DNA of 64,000 nucleotides from a candidate division SR1 bacterium. Its GTDB lineage: Bacteria > Patescibacteriota > Gracilibacteria > Absconditabacterales > Absconditicoccaceae. The position numbers were made by a program, and so were the translations under genes. Location of the stretch: NCBI GenBank assembly GCA_026397475.1, contig JAPLUT010000007.1, forward strand, positions 41,522-105,521, in the 5' to 3' direction. Positions 25,035 through 36,071 of this stretch are shown here, piece by piece. Positions within the stretch are counted from its first letter, which is position 1, and every line of letters starts with the position of its first letter. The notes under the pieces are model-generated. The model had not been told where the DNA came from. It searched no databases and worked only from the letters and a program-made list of their open reading frames with translations.

Positions 25035-25700
25035 TTATTTTTTAGCAGGTGCTTTCTTTGGAGCGGCCTTTTTTTCTACTTTCTTTTCTACTTTTACTTC
25101 AACAGATTTATTTTCAACAGCAACTTCTTGTTGTTTTGCTTGTATCTCTTTAACGGCAGAAGATACTTCTTTTAAATGCTCTGCTTTTTCATCAGTAGTT
25201 TCATGTCTTACTTTTGTTACCAAACGTTTGTTGAAATGTTCAGCATGTTTATATGTAGATAAGGCTATAATAGTAGCCATAGCGTTATTAAGTTTATTGT
25301 TTGATCCCATGATTTTTGACAATACGTTTTCAAATCCAGCAAGTTCCAATACCGCCCTTACAGAAGATCCAGCTTTCAAACCGGTACCCGCAGTAGCAGG
25401 TAAAAGTTTAATAACACATGCCTTATATTTTGTTGTTGTAAGATAAGGAACAGTTTGATTTCCAGTGATAGGTACGATAAACATAGTTTTATATGCTTCA
25501 CGAGAAGCTTTGCTTACAGCAGCTTGAACATCAGGTCCTTTGGCAACACCTATTCCAATTTTACCTTTTTTGTTCCCAACTAAAATAGTAGCTCTGAAGG
25601 ACATTTTTCTTCCTCCTGTAGTTACTCTCGTTACTCTTCTCACTTCTAGAAGAACTTCATCAAACTCTTTTTTTACCCTATCTTTACTTCAAGGTCTCAT
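25035..25700 (-). CDS. rpsE: Ribosomal protein uS5 (221 aa)
   Basis: Small-subunit protein at the mRNA entry. ATG at 25700 (MRP-TGA-SKDRVKKEFDEV) restores the normal N-terminus lost under the standard code; RVTRVTTGGRKMSFRA, VGNKKGKIGIGVAKG and TGLKAGSSVRAVLELAG are diagnostic. The C-terminal 30 or so residues are a Lys/Ala/Val-rich extension ending KKAPAKK. Confidence 0.95.
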
Positions 25701-25770
25701 CAACAATAGTTTAAAGTAATAAAATTATAAATTATTATTTGTTTATAAATTTCAAATTATAAATTTTAAA

Positions 25771-26130
25771 TTATATAGCTATTCATCATGTTCTGATTCA
25801 ATCAACCAAAGCCTTAACTCTTCCATGATAAAGATTTCCATTTCTATCAAAAGCAGCTTTTTCAATACCTGCTTTCTTCATAAGTGCAGCTAATGCTTCT
25901 CCAGCCTTTTGTGCTCTATCTGTTTTTGTAGTTCCTTTGATTTCTTTATCAGAAATATGACAAATCACCTTACCTGTTAAATCAATAACTTGTGCTTTCA
26001 TATATTTATTCGATTTATCAACGATAATTCTAAAATCAGGATAGCTTGATTTTATTTTGGCGTTAACTCTCTTCTTTCTTCAAAGAAATTTTCTCATAGC
26101 ATCCTTGATGCGTTTAGTGATTTTCAACAT
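25771..26130 (-). CDS. rplR: Ribosomal protein uL18 (119 aa)
   Basis: 5S rRNA-binding protein. GRKRVNAKIKS, SNKYMKAQVIDL, AQKAGEALAALMKKAGI and NGNLYHGRVKALVDGIR are typical. The first 40 residues and the last ones are visible only with TGA as glycine (LGRK, DGIRTGG). Normal length. Confidence 0.93.
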
Positions 26131-26221
26131 TGCACTATATAATAAGTAATAAAGGTATTGTATAAATTCTAAATTAATGTCTTCTTTTTAAATTCCAAAT
26201 TATAAATTATAAATTTTAAAT

Positions 26222-26767
26222 TTATTTCTTAGCTGCTTTACCTGGTTTAAGTTTAATTTGTTCATCAAAGTATCTGATTCATTTTCCTTTGTAAGGTTCT
26301 GGTTTTTTAAGTGCTTTTACTTTAGCAGCATATTCTCCAAGAAATTGTTTATCAATACCATTTAATGTAATTACATAATTTCCTTTAGTGTCTTGTTCTA
26401 CTTTTGCTTCTACGCCTTGTGGAATAGCAAAGTCAATCTTGTGAGAGAATCCTAGCGAAAAAACGAATTTTTTTCCTTCCATTTTAACTACGTATCCTAC
26501 TCATAATATCAAAAGTTTTTTCTCATATCACTTAGTTACTCCTTCGATCATATTTGCAAGCAAAGTTCTAGAAAGTCCCCAAAGATTTCGTTGTTCTTCA
26601 TTTTCTACAGCAGTAAGAGCATGAGTTCACTCAACGCTCACACTAACACCTTTGGCAAAAGTATGTGAAAGTTGTCCTTTAGGACCTTTAACATTAACGA
26701 TAGAACCGTTAATCTGAAGTTCAACTCCAGCAGGTATCTCTATAACTTTTTTTCCAATTTTTGACAT
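26222..26767 (-). CDS. rplF: Ribosomal protein uL6 (181 aa)
   Basis: Two-domain large-subunit protein near the factor-binding site. MSKIGKKVIEIPAGV start, VNVKGPKGQLSH, NLWGLSRTLLANMIEGVTKG, and the C-terminal KKPEPYKGKGIRY all match the family. Normal length. Confidence 0.95.
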
Positions 26768-26856
26768 GATCTTATATGAACGAATAAATATTAATTATAA
26801 ATTTTTTAGTACTGTTTCTAAATTCAAAATTTCAAATTGTAAATTTCAAATTACTG

Positions 26857-27261
26857 TTAATATATTTCCGCAATAAGTTCTCCTCCAAGTTTCTTTTGCT
26901 TTGCAACATGGGCAGGCATAAGTCATTGATTAGTAGAGATGATACCTATTCCCTTTCCTCCCGCTACCAAGTTAATATCTTTGTAAGATACATACCATGG
27001 CCTAGAAGGCTTAGAGAAGAATTTTATATTCGGAACATCATCAACAGGATTGATTACTCTTTTGAGAGTTATATTGATGAATTTTTTTGCTCCCTCTTCT
27101 TTGATATCAAATTTTTGAACAAATCTATATTGTTTGAGAAGTTCCAAAACACTTATCTTAAAATTAGAAAAAGGAACATCATCTACAGACGTTTTTCTCG
27201 CCATATATGCATTCTTTATTCTGATAAGAAGATCGTGGATAGGAGCGTTAATATAAGTCAT
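26857..27261 (-). CDS. rpsH: Ribosomal protein uS8 (134 aa)
   Basis: Binds 16S rRNA helix 21 and in many bacteria represses the spc operon. INAPIHDLLIRIKNAYMARK start, SKPSRPWYVSYKDI and the signature GGKGIGIISTNQGLM are present; the G of QGL is TGA. Normal length. Confidence 0.95.
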
Positions 27262-27332
27262 TTATTAGTATAATTAATGATAAATATAGTTTAAACCGAA
27301 TATTAAATTTTAATTTCTAGATTTGTTCAAAA

Positions 27333-27548
27333 TTACCAACTAGCCTTTCTTAGTCACATAACATTTCCTTCTCTAGCGTATTTTCTAAAACAAACTCTAC
27401 AAACACCAAAATCTCTCATGTATGATTTTGATCTACCACACACTCTACATCTATTATAATATTTAGTAGGTTGTTTAAGAGCCTTTCATTCAGTGAATCT
27501 AAGTTCATACATTTTCCACTGCTTTACTTTTAAGGAAGTTCTTGCCAT
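27333..27548 (-). CDS. rpsN: Ribosomal protein uS14, zinc type (71 aa)
   Basis: [21 protein letters not shown] carries the CxxC...CxxC zinc site and REGNVMGLRKASW is the normal end, with two TGA glycines. About ten residues longer at the N-terminus than the usual 61-residue zinc form. Too broken by TGA to be seen under the standard code. Confidence 0.93.
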
Positions 27549-27595
27549 GAGTAATAAACAATAAATAATAAATATTTTTTACTTTGTACTTTATA

Positions 27596-28135
27596 TTATC
27601 TGAATATGAATCATAATCCTTCAAGCAAAGCTTTTGCATGAGAGTTATTTTTTGTAGTAGTAACGATAGTAATTTGAAGTCCCATAGGCGTAGCAGTATC
27701 ATCCAACGAAAGTTCAGGAAAGATATTATAATTAGGAAGTCATACATTAAAATTTCATTGCCCATCAAAGTTTTTTTCAGTAAACCCAGAGAAATCTCTC
27801 AATCTCGGCATTACCAATTTCATAAATCTATCAAGGAAATCATACGCTCTCTGTTTTCTCAAAGTAGTTTGAAGCATCACAGGAAGTCCCTCTCTAAGTT
27901 TGAAATTCGAAATAGCTTTTTTTGATTTCAAAACACGAGATTTTTGTCCAGTGATTTTTGTAATAACCTTTTCAAATTCATCAAAATCTTTAAGTGATTT
28001 TCTTGTAGCCAAAGATCCTATTCCAATAGCAACAATCACTTTATCGATTTTTGGTACAGCATTGATATTTTTGATAGCAAGCTTCTTTTGAAGGGCTTTG
28101 CGAACATTTGTATTGAACGCTTCTAATGTATTCAT
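27596..28135 (-). CDS. rplE: Ribosomal protein uL5 (179 aa)
   Basis: Contacts 5S rRNA and the P-site tRNA. KIDKVIVAIGIG, TGQKSRVLKSKKAISNFKLR, LPRLRDF-like MPRLRDFSG and the final LLEGLGFIFR are diagnostic; three of the C-terminal glycines are TGA. Normal length. Confidence 0.95.
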
Positions 28136-28194
28136 GAAGTCTCAGATAAAAACAATAAAACGTAGATTTAATATGATTTAAAGTCTGAATTAAA

Positions 28195-28488
28195 TTATTT
28201 TAGAACAAGCCTAACTTTTGTAGCTTCTCTTGTTTTTTTTCATTTTTTGTCAGCCACAATTTTGATTTTGCTTGCTTGTTTTTTATCTTCTACATAATAC
28301 ATAACATTTGATATATGCACAGGATGTAGTTTTTTGATAAATCCCTTACCTTTTACGGCCTTTTTTACTTCGTTGACTCCTTTCACAATGATAAGATCAT
28401 CACCTACAAAACTCTGAATTGTAGATATTTTTCATTTATGTTTTCCAGCAATCATAATTACAGGATCTCAACTTCTCAATTTTTTCAT
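28195..28488 (-). CDS. rplX: Ribosomal protein uL24 (97 aa)
   Basis: Assembly-initiator protein of the large subunit with a KOW motif: MKKLRSGDPVIMIAGKHKGK, then VKGVNEVKKAVKG. Its first conserved glycine (RSGD) is TGA. Normal length; sits between rplN and rplE as in most bacteria. Confidence 0.92.
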
Positions 28489-28515
28489 AGGTAATTATAT
28501 ACAAAGATAAATCAT

Positions 28516-28580
28516 TTCTAAATTATAAATTATTTGTTTGTTTCTGAATTCTGAATTCTGAATTATAAATTCTGAATTAT
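28516..28580. repeat. AT-rich reiterated-word spacer (representative)
   Basis: Spacer between rplX and rplN built from AAATTATAAATT, TTCTGAATTCTGAATT and similar 8-12 bp words. Near-identical spacers lie at about 21836-21902, 25745-25773, 26161-26222, 26817-26853, 31081-31165, 32336-32412, 34062-34130, 36324-36362, 36556-36596, 36690-36726 and 55258-55316. Confidence 0.7.
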
Positions 28581-28582
28581 TG

Positions 28583-28963
28583 TTATACCACTTCTTCAGC
28601 CATATTAGTAATAGCCTTATGTCAAAGCTGTCTAAGCTCTTTTGCAACAGGACCAAAAATTCTTTTTCCTACAGGTTTAATTTCTCATTTAGCATCTTTA
28701 CTCATAATGATTACAGCGTTATCACCAAATCTTACATAAGTACCGTCCTTTCTAGGAAGTTCTTTTTTAACTCTTACTATCATTGCCATAGCAATAGTTC
28801 ATTTTTTGATAGCACTTGTAGGCAAAGCATCCTTGATAGCTATCATAACTCTATCACCGATTGTTGCAGTTTTTGCGTTAGATCCTTTCAAAATTCTAAA
28901 TATTTGTCACTTTTTTGCTCAAGTGTTATCTGTTATAATCACGTTTGATTCATTTTTTAACAT
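28583..28963 (-). CDS. rplN: Ribosomal protein uL14 (126 aa)
   Basis: Large-subunit protein at the intersubunit bridge. SNVIITDNTGAKKGQIFRIL near the start, TIGDRVMIAIK, KGTIAMAMIVR and GPVAKELR...HKAITNMAEEVV at the end are characteristic. Several glycines are TGA. Four residues longer than the common 122. Confidence 0.93.
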
Positions 28964-29016
28964 GTGATAATGCGATAATGTAAAATAAGATAATGAATAT
29001 ACTATTTAAAATAAAT

Positions 29017-29274
29017 TTATGATTTTACAACTTCTATAAATTTCCATTTTTTTAATTTACTCACAGGTCTACATTCTCTGATTTTTATCATATCTCAAAG
29101 TTTAGACGTATTATCCTCATCGTGAGCATAATATTTTTTTCTTACGACGAATCTTTTCTTATACAAAGGATGCATTTTTATCGTTTTTACCAAAACAGTG
29201 CGAGTTTTATCTGTCTTATCGCTGATAACTTCTCAGGTAAATTCTTTGATACTCTTATTTCATATTACCACCAT
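29017..29274 (-). CDS. rpsQ: Ribosomal protein uS17 (85 aa)
   Basis: Small-subunit OB-fold protein: [37 protein letters not shown] and [20 protein letters not shown]. The start (MVVIGNKS) overlaps the end of rpmC by 20 bp, suggesting coupled translation. TGA encodes G in IGN, TGE and LGD. Confidence 0.93.
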
Positions 29275-29482
29275 TTTGTTGTTTAATTTTATGAGTTAAA
29301 ACAGTATTTATTCTTGCAATTTTTATTTTTGCATCACCTATTTTATGAGTTTCTTTGAGTCCTTTAATAGCATTCTTCATCTTGAAAGAATAATGCTCTT
29401 GTCTGAACGTCTTTCTCATTTGAACAAGTTCCTTGATAGTCTTATCTTGGAGCTCTTGTATAAAGGTAGTTTTTTTTGCCAT
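29255..29482 (-). CDS. rpmC: Ribosomal protein uL29 (75 aa)
   Basis: Two-helix protein at the exit tunnel: LQDKTIKELVQMRKTFRQEH and IARINTVLTHK. Slightly longer than usual through a C-terminal KQQNGGNMK that overlaps rpsQ. Confidence 0.92.
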   Translation of the reverse strand: MAKKTTFIQELQDKTIKELVQMRKTFRQEHYSFKMKNAIKGLKETHKIGDAKIKIARINTVLTHKIKQQNGGNMK

Positions 29483-29540
29483 TGATAAACAATTTAAAGT
29501 AGTAAATGTTTTTAAATTTCAAACTATAAATTTTAAATTA

Positions 29541-29960
29541 CTATTTGATTTCTCCTCTTTCTACAAATTTTGCCTTAACTGATAATTTTTTGGATGCCTT
29601 GATTAATGCTTCTTTTGCTGCTTCCCTTGGAATTCCAGTAAGTTCAAACATAACTCTTCATCTTCTTACAGGTGCAGTATAAATATCCACATCTCCTTTT
29701 CCTGTTCCCATCGGCATTTCAAGACCAAGCTTAGTAAATGGAGTATCAGGGAATATTCTGATCCACATTTTACCTGTCTTTTTAATAGCTCTTACAATAA
29801 CTTTTCTTGCAGCCTCTATTTCTTTGTTAGAAATATATGAGCTAGTCAAAGCCTTGAGTCCATACTGTCAAAAAGCAACAGTAGATCCTCTATAACTTTT
29901 TCCTTTGAGCTGTCTTATGATAGGTTTTCTAAACTTCCATCTTTTCGGTGTCAATAACAT
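29541..29960 (-). CDS. rplP: Ribosomal protein uL16 (139 aa)
   Basis: MLLTPKRWKFRKPI start, GFGQYGLKAL-like AFGQYGLKAL, KTGKMWIRIFPDTPFTK, MGTGKG and the end GRVMFELTGIPREAAKEAL are diagnostic for this tRNA-positioning protein. Normal length, ends in TAG. Confidence 0.95.
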
Positions 29961-30029
29961 AGGAGATTGATCAAAACAAGTAAAAATATACCAATATTAT
30001 GCATTTAAAATTATTAATTTGCGAAGCAT

Positions 30030-30698
30030 CTATAAACCTATTTTTTTAGCAACGCTTGCTTGGGGTTTATTGTAGAGAATTCATTTTTCAATCCAAACCT
30101 TTACTCCGAGCATTCCGTATTTTGTTCTTGCTTGAAGATAATAAAAATCAATATCTGATCTAAATGTCTGAAGAGAAACTCTTCCTTCGATAAATTTTTC
30201 TGATCTAGAGATATCTACTCATCCAAGTCTTCCTCCAACTTGAATCTTGATACCAGCAGCTCATTTTTCCATAACCTTTTGTAATACATTTTTTGCAACT
30301 TTTCTAAATGGCATTCTAGCTTCAAGTTGTGAAGCGATGAATTCGGCCATAATCTTTGCAGATAATTCAGGAATTTTTACTTCTTTTATAATAACCTTCA
30401 TATCTTTACCAAATTTCTTTTTCAAGACTCCTTCAAACTGTTTGATTTTTTCTCAGTTTTTACCCATCAATACTCCTACCTTTGAAGAGAACATAATTAT
30501 TTCTCATTCTTTAGCAGTTTTTCTAATTATAACCTTTGAGATACCTGATCTACCAAAAGTATCATCTACAAATTTTCTCATTTTTACATCTTCAACGAAA
30601 AAATCTGCTCCTGTTCTTTTATATTTAGCGAACCATTCTGCAGGTCGTGATTTCATTATTCCTACTCTCATTCCAATTGGATGGGCTTTTGATGACAT
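30030..30698 (-). CDS. rpsC: Ribosomal protein uS3 (222 aa)
   Basis: KH-domain protein at the mRNA entry. KAHPIGMRVG, the KH loop VGVLMGKNGEKIKQFE, SQLEARMPFRKVAKNVLQK, GGRLGGVDISRSE and the TKYGMLGVKVWI end are all present. TGA supplies several core glycines. Confidence 0.95.
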
Positions 30699-30706
30699 AG
30701 TTTCGT

Positions 30707-31069
30707 TTACTTAACATGTAAAAATATTTTTACAAACGCTCTGTATTTTACGTAATGACTTATTCTAGATCTAGAAACGAATCTGATTCTTTGTATCTTT
30801 GGTCCTCTTCCAATCTCAATTTTTTGAACATACAATTTGTTACCATCATAACTTGCATTTGTAGTTGCATTTGCATATGCAGATTTGATGACTTTAGCAA
30901 GAAATTTTGCCGCTTTTTTTGGTAAAACCTCCAAAAACGTCAAAGCCTCATCTACTTTTTTTCCTTTTACCATCTGAGCTATCAATGACATCTTTTTATC
31001 AGACACCAAAGCATATTTCAGCGTAGCTGTAAGATTATTGTCCACTATCTTTTTCGTAGGTGTAGCCAT
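30707..31069 (-). CDS. rplV: Ribosomal protein uL22 (120 aa)
   Basis: Lines the exit tunnel. VSDKKMSLIAQMVKGKKVDEAL, KKAAKFLAKVIKSAYANA and the loop GRGPKIQRIRFVSRSR are typical. No TGA codon is used. It ends 8 bp before rpsC. Confidence 0.94.
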   Translation of the reverse strand: MATPTKKIVDNNLTATLKYALVSDKKMSLIAQMVKGKKVDEALTFLEVLPKKAAKFLAKVIKSAYANATTNASYDGNKLYVQKIEIGRGPKIQRIRFVSRSRISHYVKYRAFVKIFLHVK

Positions 31070-31177
31070 AATACAAAGTTTTTAAATTCTAAATTTTTGA
31101 ATTGTTTATTTTTAAATTTCAAATTATAAATTCTAAGTTATTTGTTGTTTATTTCTGAATTATAAATTCTAAATTCT

Positions 31178-31435
31178 TTAGAAAGGATGTCAGCGGAACG
31201 TTCTTGTCGGAACAAATTCTCCTAATCTATGACCAATCATATCTTCTGTTACGTATACGCTTACAAATTGCTTTCCATTATGAACAGCAAAGGTAAGCCC
31301 TATCATATCAGGAACTATATGACATGCTCTATCTCGTACCTTAATGATTTTCTTGTCTCCAGCTTCGTTCATCTTTTTTACCTTGATCAATATTTTTTCG
31401 TTCACATAGAATCATTTTTTCAGTGATCTTGCCAT
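31178..31435 (-). CDS. rpsS: Ribosomal protein uS19 (85 aa)
   Basis: [35 protein letters not shown] core and [15 protein letters not shown] identify it; both KKG and FRG glycines are TGA. Head protein contacting uS13. Normal length. Confidence 0.94.
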
Positions 31436-31475
31436 GTTTTAATTATATTTTAAATAATAAATTACAAACATTTAA

Positions 31476-32324
31476 TTAATTTTTAGTTCTTCTAGAGATA
31501 ATAAATTTAGATGATGTTTTTCTGTTTTTTCTTGTCTTGATACCTGGAGTAACTCTCTTACCAGCAAATGATTTTTGTCATTTTTTGAGACCGATAGATG
31601 AATGTCATTCTCCTCCTCCATGCGGATGGTCAACCGGATTCATATTTTTTCCAAGTACATGAGGCTTCTTTCCAAGTCGTCTTTGTCTTCCTGCTTTTCC
31701 GATAACAACGTGTTGATGTTGATCATTTCAAAGCTCTCAGATAGTAGCATAACAATTTTCATTAAATTTTCTTACTTCTCCAGAAGGTAATTTGATAAAT
31801 ACAATTTTGAGTAGGTTATCTTTACCAACTATACTTGCGTATGATCATGCAGTTTTAATAAGCTTTCCAGAAGAAAGTGGCGTTACCTCAAGATTAAATA
31901 CATTTAATCACTCTGGGATATCTTTAAGTTGTTTTCTGTTCCCATGAGCGATAGAAGCTTGATCTCAACAAACAACACTATCTCATACTTTAACGGTTTT
32001 CCATGCAAGCACATATCTTTTTTCTCCATCTGCGAAGTTAAGTAATGCTATTCTTGATGTTCTGTAAGGATCGTATTCCACACTCGCAACTTTTGCAGGA
32101 ATATTTGCTTTATCATATCCTTTGAAATCTATCAACCTATAAAGTCTTTTGTGTCCTCCTCCCATAGATCTAGAAGTCACACTACCAGAGTTATTTCTTC
32201 CTCCTGTTCTTTTCTTTGAAATAGTAAGAGATTTTTCTGGTCTCTTTTTAGTCAAATCAGAAAAGTCATATCAGATCATATAACGTCTTGATGGAGTATA
32301 TGGTTTATACGTCTTAAGTGTCAT
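31476..32324 (-). CDS. rplB: Ribosomal protein uL2 (282 aa)
   Basis: Peptidyl-transferase-proximal protein. [19 protein letters not shown] start, [22 protein letters not shown] core, [16 protein letters not shown] and the signature [10 protein letters not shown] near the C-terminus. Length normal; several conserved glycines are TGA. Confidence 0.96.
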
Positions 32325-32418
32325 CTGTATATAATTTTAAGTTTTAAATGCTCAGTTTTTAAATTTTAAATTATTATTTTTTAATTCTGAATTTTGAATT
32401 CTAAATTATAAATTCATT

Positions 32419-32760
32419 TTATGATCCAAGCTCTATCTTGTCTTTTTTACCAAGAGTAACTATTGCTTTTTTATAAGCTTTTCTAACCAATTTCCTTTGA
32501 TTTCTTCCTTTGTATACTACATTAACAATATTAACGCCCTCAGGATGTATTTTGTACAAAAATTCTACTGCCTGTTTAACATCATTTTTGTTAGCATCCT
32601 TATGAATTTTGAACGAATATTTGTTACTTGCTTCTTGAAGCTTATGTGTTTTTTCAGTAACTATCGGTCAAAGAATAACACCATACGGAGAAATTTTATC
32701 AATCACTTTCGCGGTTGTATTTTTCTTCGCTCTTGCTTGAAGTATTTGCTTAAAAGTCAT
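32419..32760 (-). CDS. rplW: Ribosomal protein uL23 (113 aa)
   Basis: Exit-site protein that docks trigger factor and SRP. GPIVTEKTHKLQEASNKYSF, DVKQAVEFLY and VNIVNVVYKGRNQRK match the family. Slightly long at the N-terminus. Confidence 0.93.
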
Positions 32761-32789
32761 AGGAATACACATAAAGGTAGTAAAAAGAA

Positions 32790-33419
32790 TTATTTATTAA
32801 GACTTGCCAATGCTGATTCTAAGAAAAGAACAGTATGGTAAGACATCAAATCAGCAGGATTAAGATAATCAACAGAAAGGTATTTTACTTTAGGAAGATT
32901 TCTAAACGACTTAAGAACATTTTCATCTTTTGTTGTTGGGATAACAAAGAGCACTTTTTTTGTAGCTATTCAGATATTTTTAAGAATTGCTTGAGCGTCT
33001 TTAGTTTTTGGTGCAGTTAAAGTAATGTCTTTAAGTCCCATAAGTTCACCAGCCTTTGCTTTGAGAGTGATAATACTGTTGAGAGCTAATCTTCTTGCTT
33101 TTTTATTCATAGATTTAGCATAATTTTCCACTCCTCTAGGACCAAAAGCTACTCATCCTCATCTTCTTATAGGGGAATGTTTGTCTCCAGCTCTTGCTCA
33201 ACCTGTTCCTTTTTGCTTGTAAATCTTTCTTCCTGATCCATGGATCTCTCCTCTTCCTTTTGTTTTAGCAATGTTTAAACGAGCATTACTCATTTGGAGT
33301 AAATAGTATTCATGGATAAGATCCTTGTTTACTAACGCGTCATCAAAAATTGCTTCATCAAGAGCAAATTTAGAAACCACCTTACCACCTTTATCGTATA
33401 CATCTATATTATATGCCAT
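32790..33419 (-). CDS. rplD: Ribosomal protein uL4 (209 aa)
   Basis: Tunnel-constriction protein. TKGRGEIHGSGRKIYKQKGTG followed by TGA-glycine and ARAGDKHSPIRRGGGVAFGP is the family signature; LKAKAGELMGLKDI and TKDENVLKSFRNL follow. Normal length. Confidence 0.95.
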
Positions 33420-33447
33420 CTCTAGACAGGTAAAAAAACATAAAAAA

Positions 33448-34053
33448 CTATTTTATCGTCAAAGTTATCAAAGAATTATATGCGCCTGGAATTGAACCCT
33501 TAAGTACTACTAATGTTTCATTTTCTTTTGTAATCTTATCAATTATAGAAATGTTTTTTAGAGTTACTTGTTGAGTACCCATATGCCCAGCATGAGGATG
33601 TCCTTTGAGCGTTCTTCTTGGTTTTCTATTTCCTTTTGATCAACCCGTTCTTGTAAATTTATGACCATGGGTAGCTCATCCACCCTTGATATGAAACTTT
33701 TTTACCATTCCTTGAAATCCCTTTCCTTTGGCAATACCTGTTACGTCAACATGAGCAACACCTTCGAGCAAAGAAAGATCAAGCAAAGAACCGACTTGGT
33801 GAGCAGAAAGAAAGGAGTCATCTACCTTATATTCTTGCATTATTTTATAAGTGATTTTTTGTCCCTTATCTTTTTTGTGTTCTTTTTTTTCTACACCAAC
33901 TACTGCTGATACATATCCATCTTTTTCTTGTGTTTTGTATCTAACAATTTCTTGTGGAACAATTTGCACCAAAGTAACAGGCACAAAATTATTTTCGATC
34001 CACATCTTGGTCATTTCTTTTTTTACTACTATCAATCCTCCTTTATCCATCAT
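33448..34053 (-). CDS. rplC: Ribosomal protein uL3 (201 aa)
   Basis: VDVTGIAKGKGFQGMVKKFH, TRTGGSKGNRKPRRTLKGHPHAGHMG and VTLKNISIIDKI identify this peptidyl-transferase-proximal protein. The G of KGGGATHGH and those of GGSKG include TGA codons. Start MMDK leaves a one-codon ambiguity. Confidence 0.95.
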
Positions 34054-34131
34054 ATATATTTTTAAATTCTAAATTTTAAATTAATTATTATTTTCTTGTT
34101 TATAAATTCTGAATTCTAAATTCTGAATTCC

Positions 34132-34458
34132 TTAAAACACCTTAACATCTACAAGTACTCAAACAGGTATTGCTAGATTTTGAAGATATTCCATAGTCTT
34201 TGATCAAGTCTCTACAACATCAATCATTCTAGAATAGGTAATTCTTTCAAATTGTTCTCTAGAATTTTTGAATTTAAAGTTTGACTTCATAACCGTGTAC
34301 ATTTTTCTTTTTTTAGGAAGTGGAATAGGTCCTTTGATAGCGGCACCAGACTTAACAAGAAGTCCAACAACCTTACCTACAGATGATTCCAACATCTTTA
34401 TATCATAACTCTTTAATTTGATTCTCAATTTAGTTTTTTGAGTTTCTTTGCTAGCCAT
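34132..34458 (-). CDS. rpsJ: Ribosomal protein uS10 (108 aa)
   Basis: KLRIKLKSYDIKMLESS start, GAAIKGPIPLPKKRKMYTVMKS, REQFERITYSRMIDV and the end VDVKVF. Small-subunit head protein. First ribosomal gene after tuf. Confidence 0.95.
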
Positions 34459-34503
34459 ACTAATAGTAGATAATAGTAAAACATTTTTTCTTATTATTTA
34501 ACT

Positions 34504-34531
34504 CTCTACCCCAGAAGAATCCGGGGCAGAG
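34504..34531 (-). promoter_or_regulatory. GC-rich hairpin between tuf and rpsJ
   Basis: CTCT-CCCC pairs with GGGG-AGAG around loop AGAAGAATCC. No T-run follows on the minus strand, so it looks like a transcript-processing or stability element, not a full terminator. Confidence 0.6.
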
Positions 34532-34547
34532 CAATAAATAGTAAGAA

Positions 34548-35720
34548 TTATAATATCTTAGTTACAACTCATGCTCAAACTGTTCTTCCTCCTTCTCTGA
34601 TTGCAAATCTCAATCCTTCTTCCATAGCTACTGGGTAGATCAATTCTACATCGATCTTAGCATTGTCTCCAGGCATAATCATTTCAACTCCTGATTTAAG
34701 AGTTGCTGTTCCTGTTACATCAGTAGTTCTTAAAAAGAATTGTGGTCTGTATCCTGTCATGAATGGAGTATGTCTTCCACCTTCTTCCTTTTTCAATACG
34801 TATACTTCAGCTTCAAATTTATTGTGAGCTTTTACTGTTCCTGGCTTACAAAGAACTTGTCCTCTTTCGATTTGGTCTTTTTCAATACCTCTCAAAAGCA
34901 ATCCAACGTTCATACCTGCTTCAGCAGTGTCAAATTGTTTGTGGAACATTTCGATTCCTGTAACAACTGTTTTCTTTGGTTCAGCACCAAGTCCAAGAAT
35001 TTCAAATTCATCATTCATTTTGATAACCCCTCTTTCAATTCTTCCTGTTGCAACTGTACCTCTTCCTTTGATAGAGAATACATCTTCTACTGGCATAAGG
35101 AAAGGTTTATCGTTATCTCTTACAGGAACTGGAATATATTCATCTAATGCTTTGAGAAGATCCCAAACACATTTAGCATCACCAGCTTCATCAGTAGGAT
35201 TGTTCATAGCTTTAAGAGCAGATCCTCTAATAATAGGAGCATTTGCATCAAATCCATTTTTCTTCAAAACGTCTCTGATTTCTTCTTCTACTAATTCAAG
35301 TTCATCTGGATCCGCAACCATATCGCATTTATTCAAAAATACAACGATTCTAGGAACGTTAACTTGTTTAGCAAGAAGAACATGTTCTCTTGTTTGTGGC
35401 ATTGGTCCATCAGTAGCAGCTACTACAAGTATAGCTCCATCCATTTGAGCAGCACCAACGATCATGTTTTTAACATAATCAGCATGTCCTGGACAATCAA
35501 TGTGTGCATAATGTCTTGTTTCACTTTCGTATTCTACGTGTCTAGTATTAATAGTAATACCTCTTGCTTTTTCTTCTGGAGCATTATCGATTGCATCGAA
35601 AGCCATAGATTTAGCAAAACCTTTTGTAGACAATACAGATGTCATTGCAGCTGTCAATGTTGTCTTTCCATGATCTACGTGACCGATAGTACCGACATTA
35701 ACGTGAATTTTGTTAGCCAT
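34548..35720 (-). CDS. tuf: Elongation factor Tu (390 aa)
   Basis: GTPase that delivers aminoacyl-tRNA. P-loop GHVDHGKT at residues 13-20, ARGITI switch I, DCPGH, NKCD and SAL guanine-specificity motifs, and the domain III end. The two last glycines (TVGAGVVTKIL) are TGA; the other 33 glycines are GGN, so TGA is strongly avoided except at the very end. Heads the S10-spc block and lies 350 bp after tRNA-Pro. Confidence 0.97.
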
Positions 35721-36071
35721 TAGATAAATATATTAAAAGTTAAAATAAATATACCTGTTTCATACAAAAACAAAACGCGTAGGTGAACGCGTAGGTAACT
35801 AAGATACAAATTTAGACACCAATTGCAATAGAATTTTAAACAATTTAAACAAAATACTGATTTCGGTAGACATAGTAGTCAATAATTTCAATGAAATTAT
35901 GCTAGTATTCTTCTCGAAACCATAGGGCTGTACATAATTAACTTTCATAGAGAAGTCATTGTATTTACAGCGTATCTTAAGGGTCACAGGGACCTTCAGG
36001 GGATATATAGTATATATTATTTTGGCAATCCACCTAGCCAAAATAAGTAATAATTGTCGAAATCTAAGATT
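35721..36071. other. Non-coding gap between tRNA-Pro and tuf
   Basis: No gene is credible. It holds a direct repeat AACGCGTAGGT (two copies near 35772-35793) and several short AT-rich inverted repeats, and presumably the leader of the tuf-ribosomal transcript on the minus strand. An 80-codon minus ORF at 35799-36041 has no family features and is not called. Confidence 0.5.

Noticed and set aside
34740..35723. Several + strand ORFs
   Set aside because: Antisense to tuf.
35799..36041. 80-codon minus ORF before tuf
   Set aside because: No family features, no supporting context; more likely non-coding leader.
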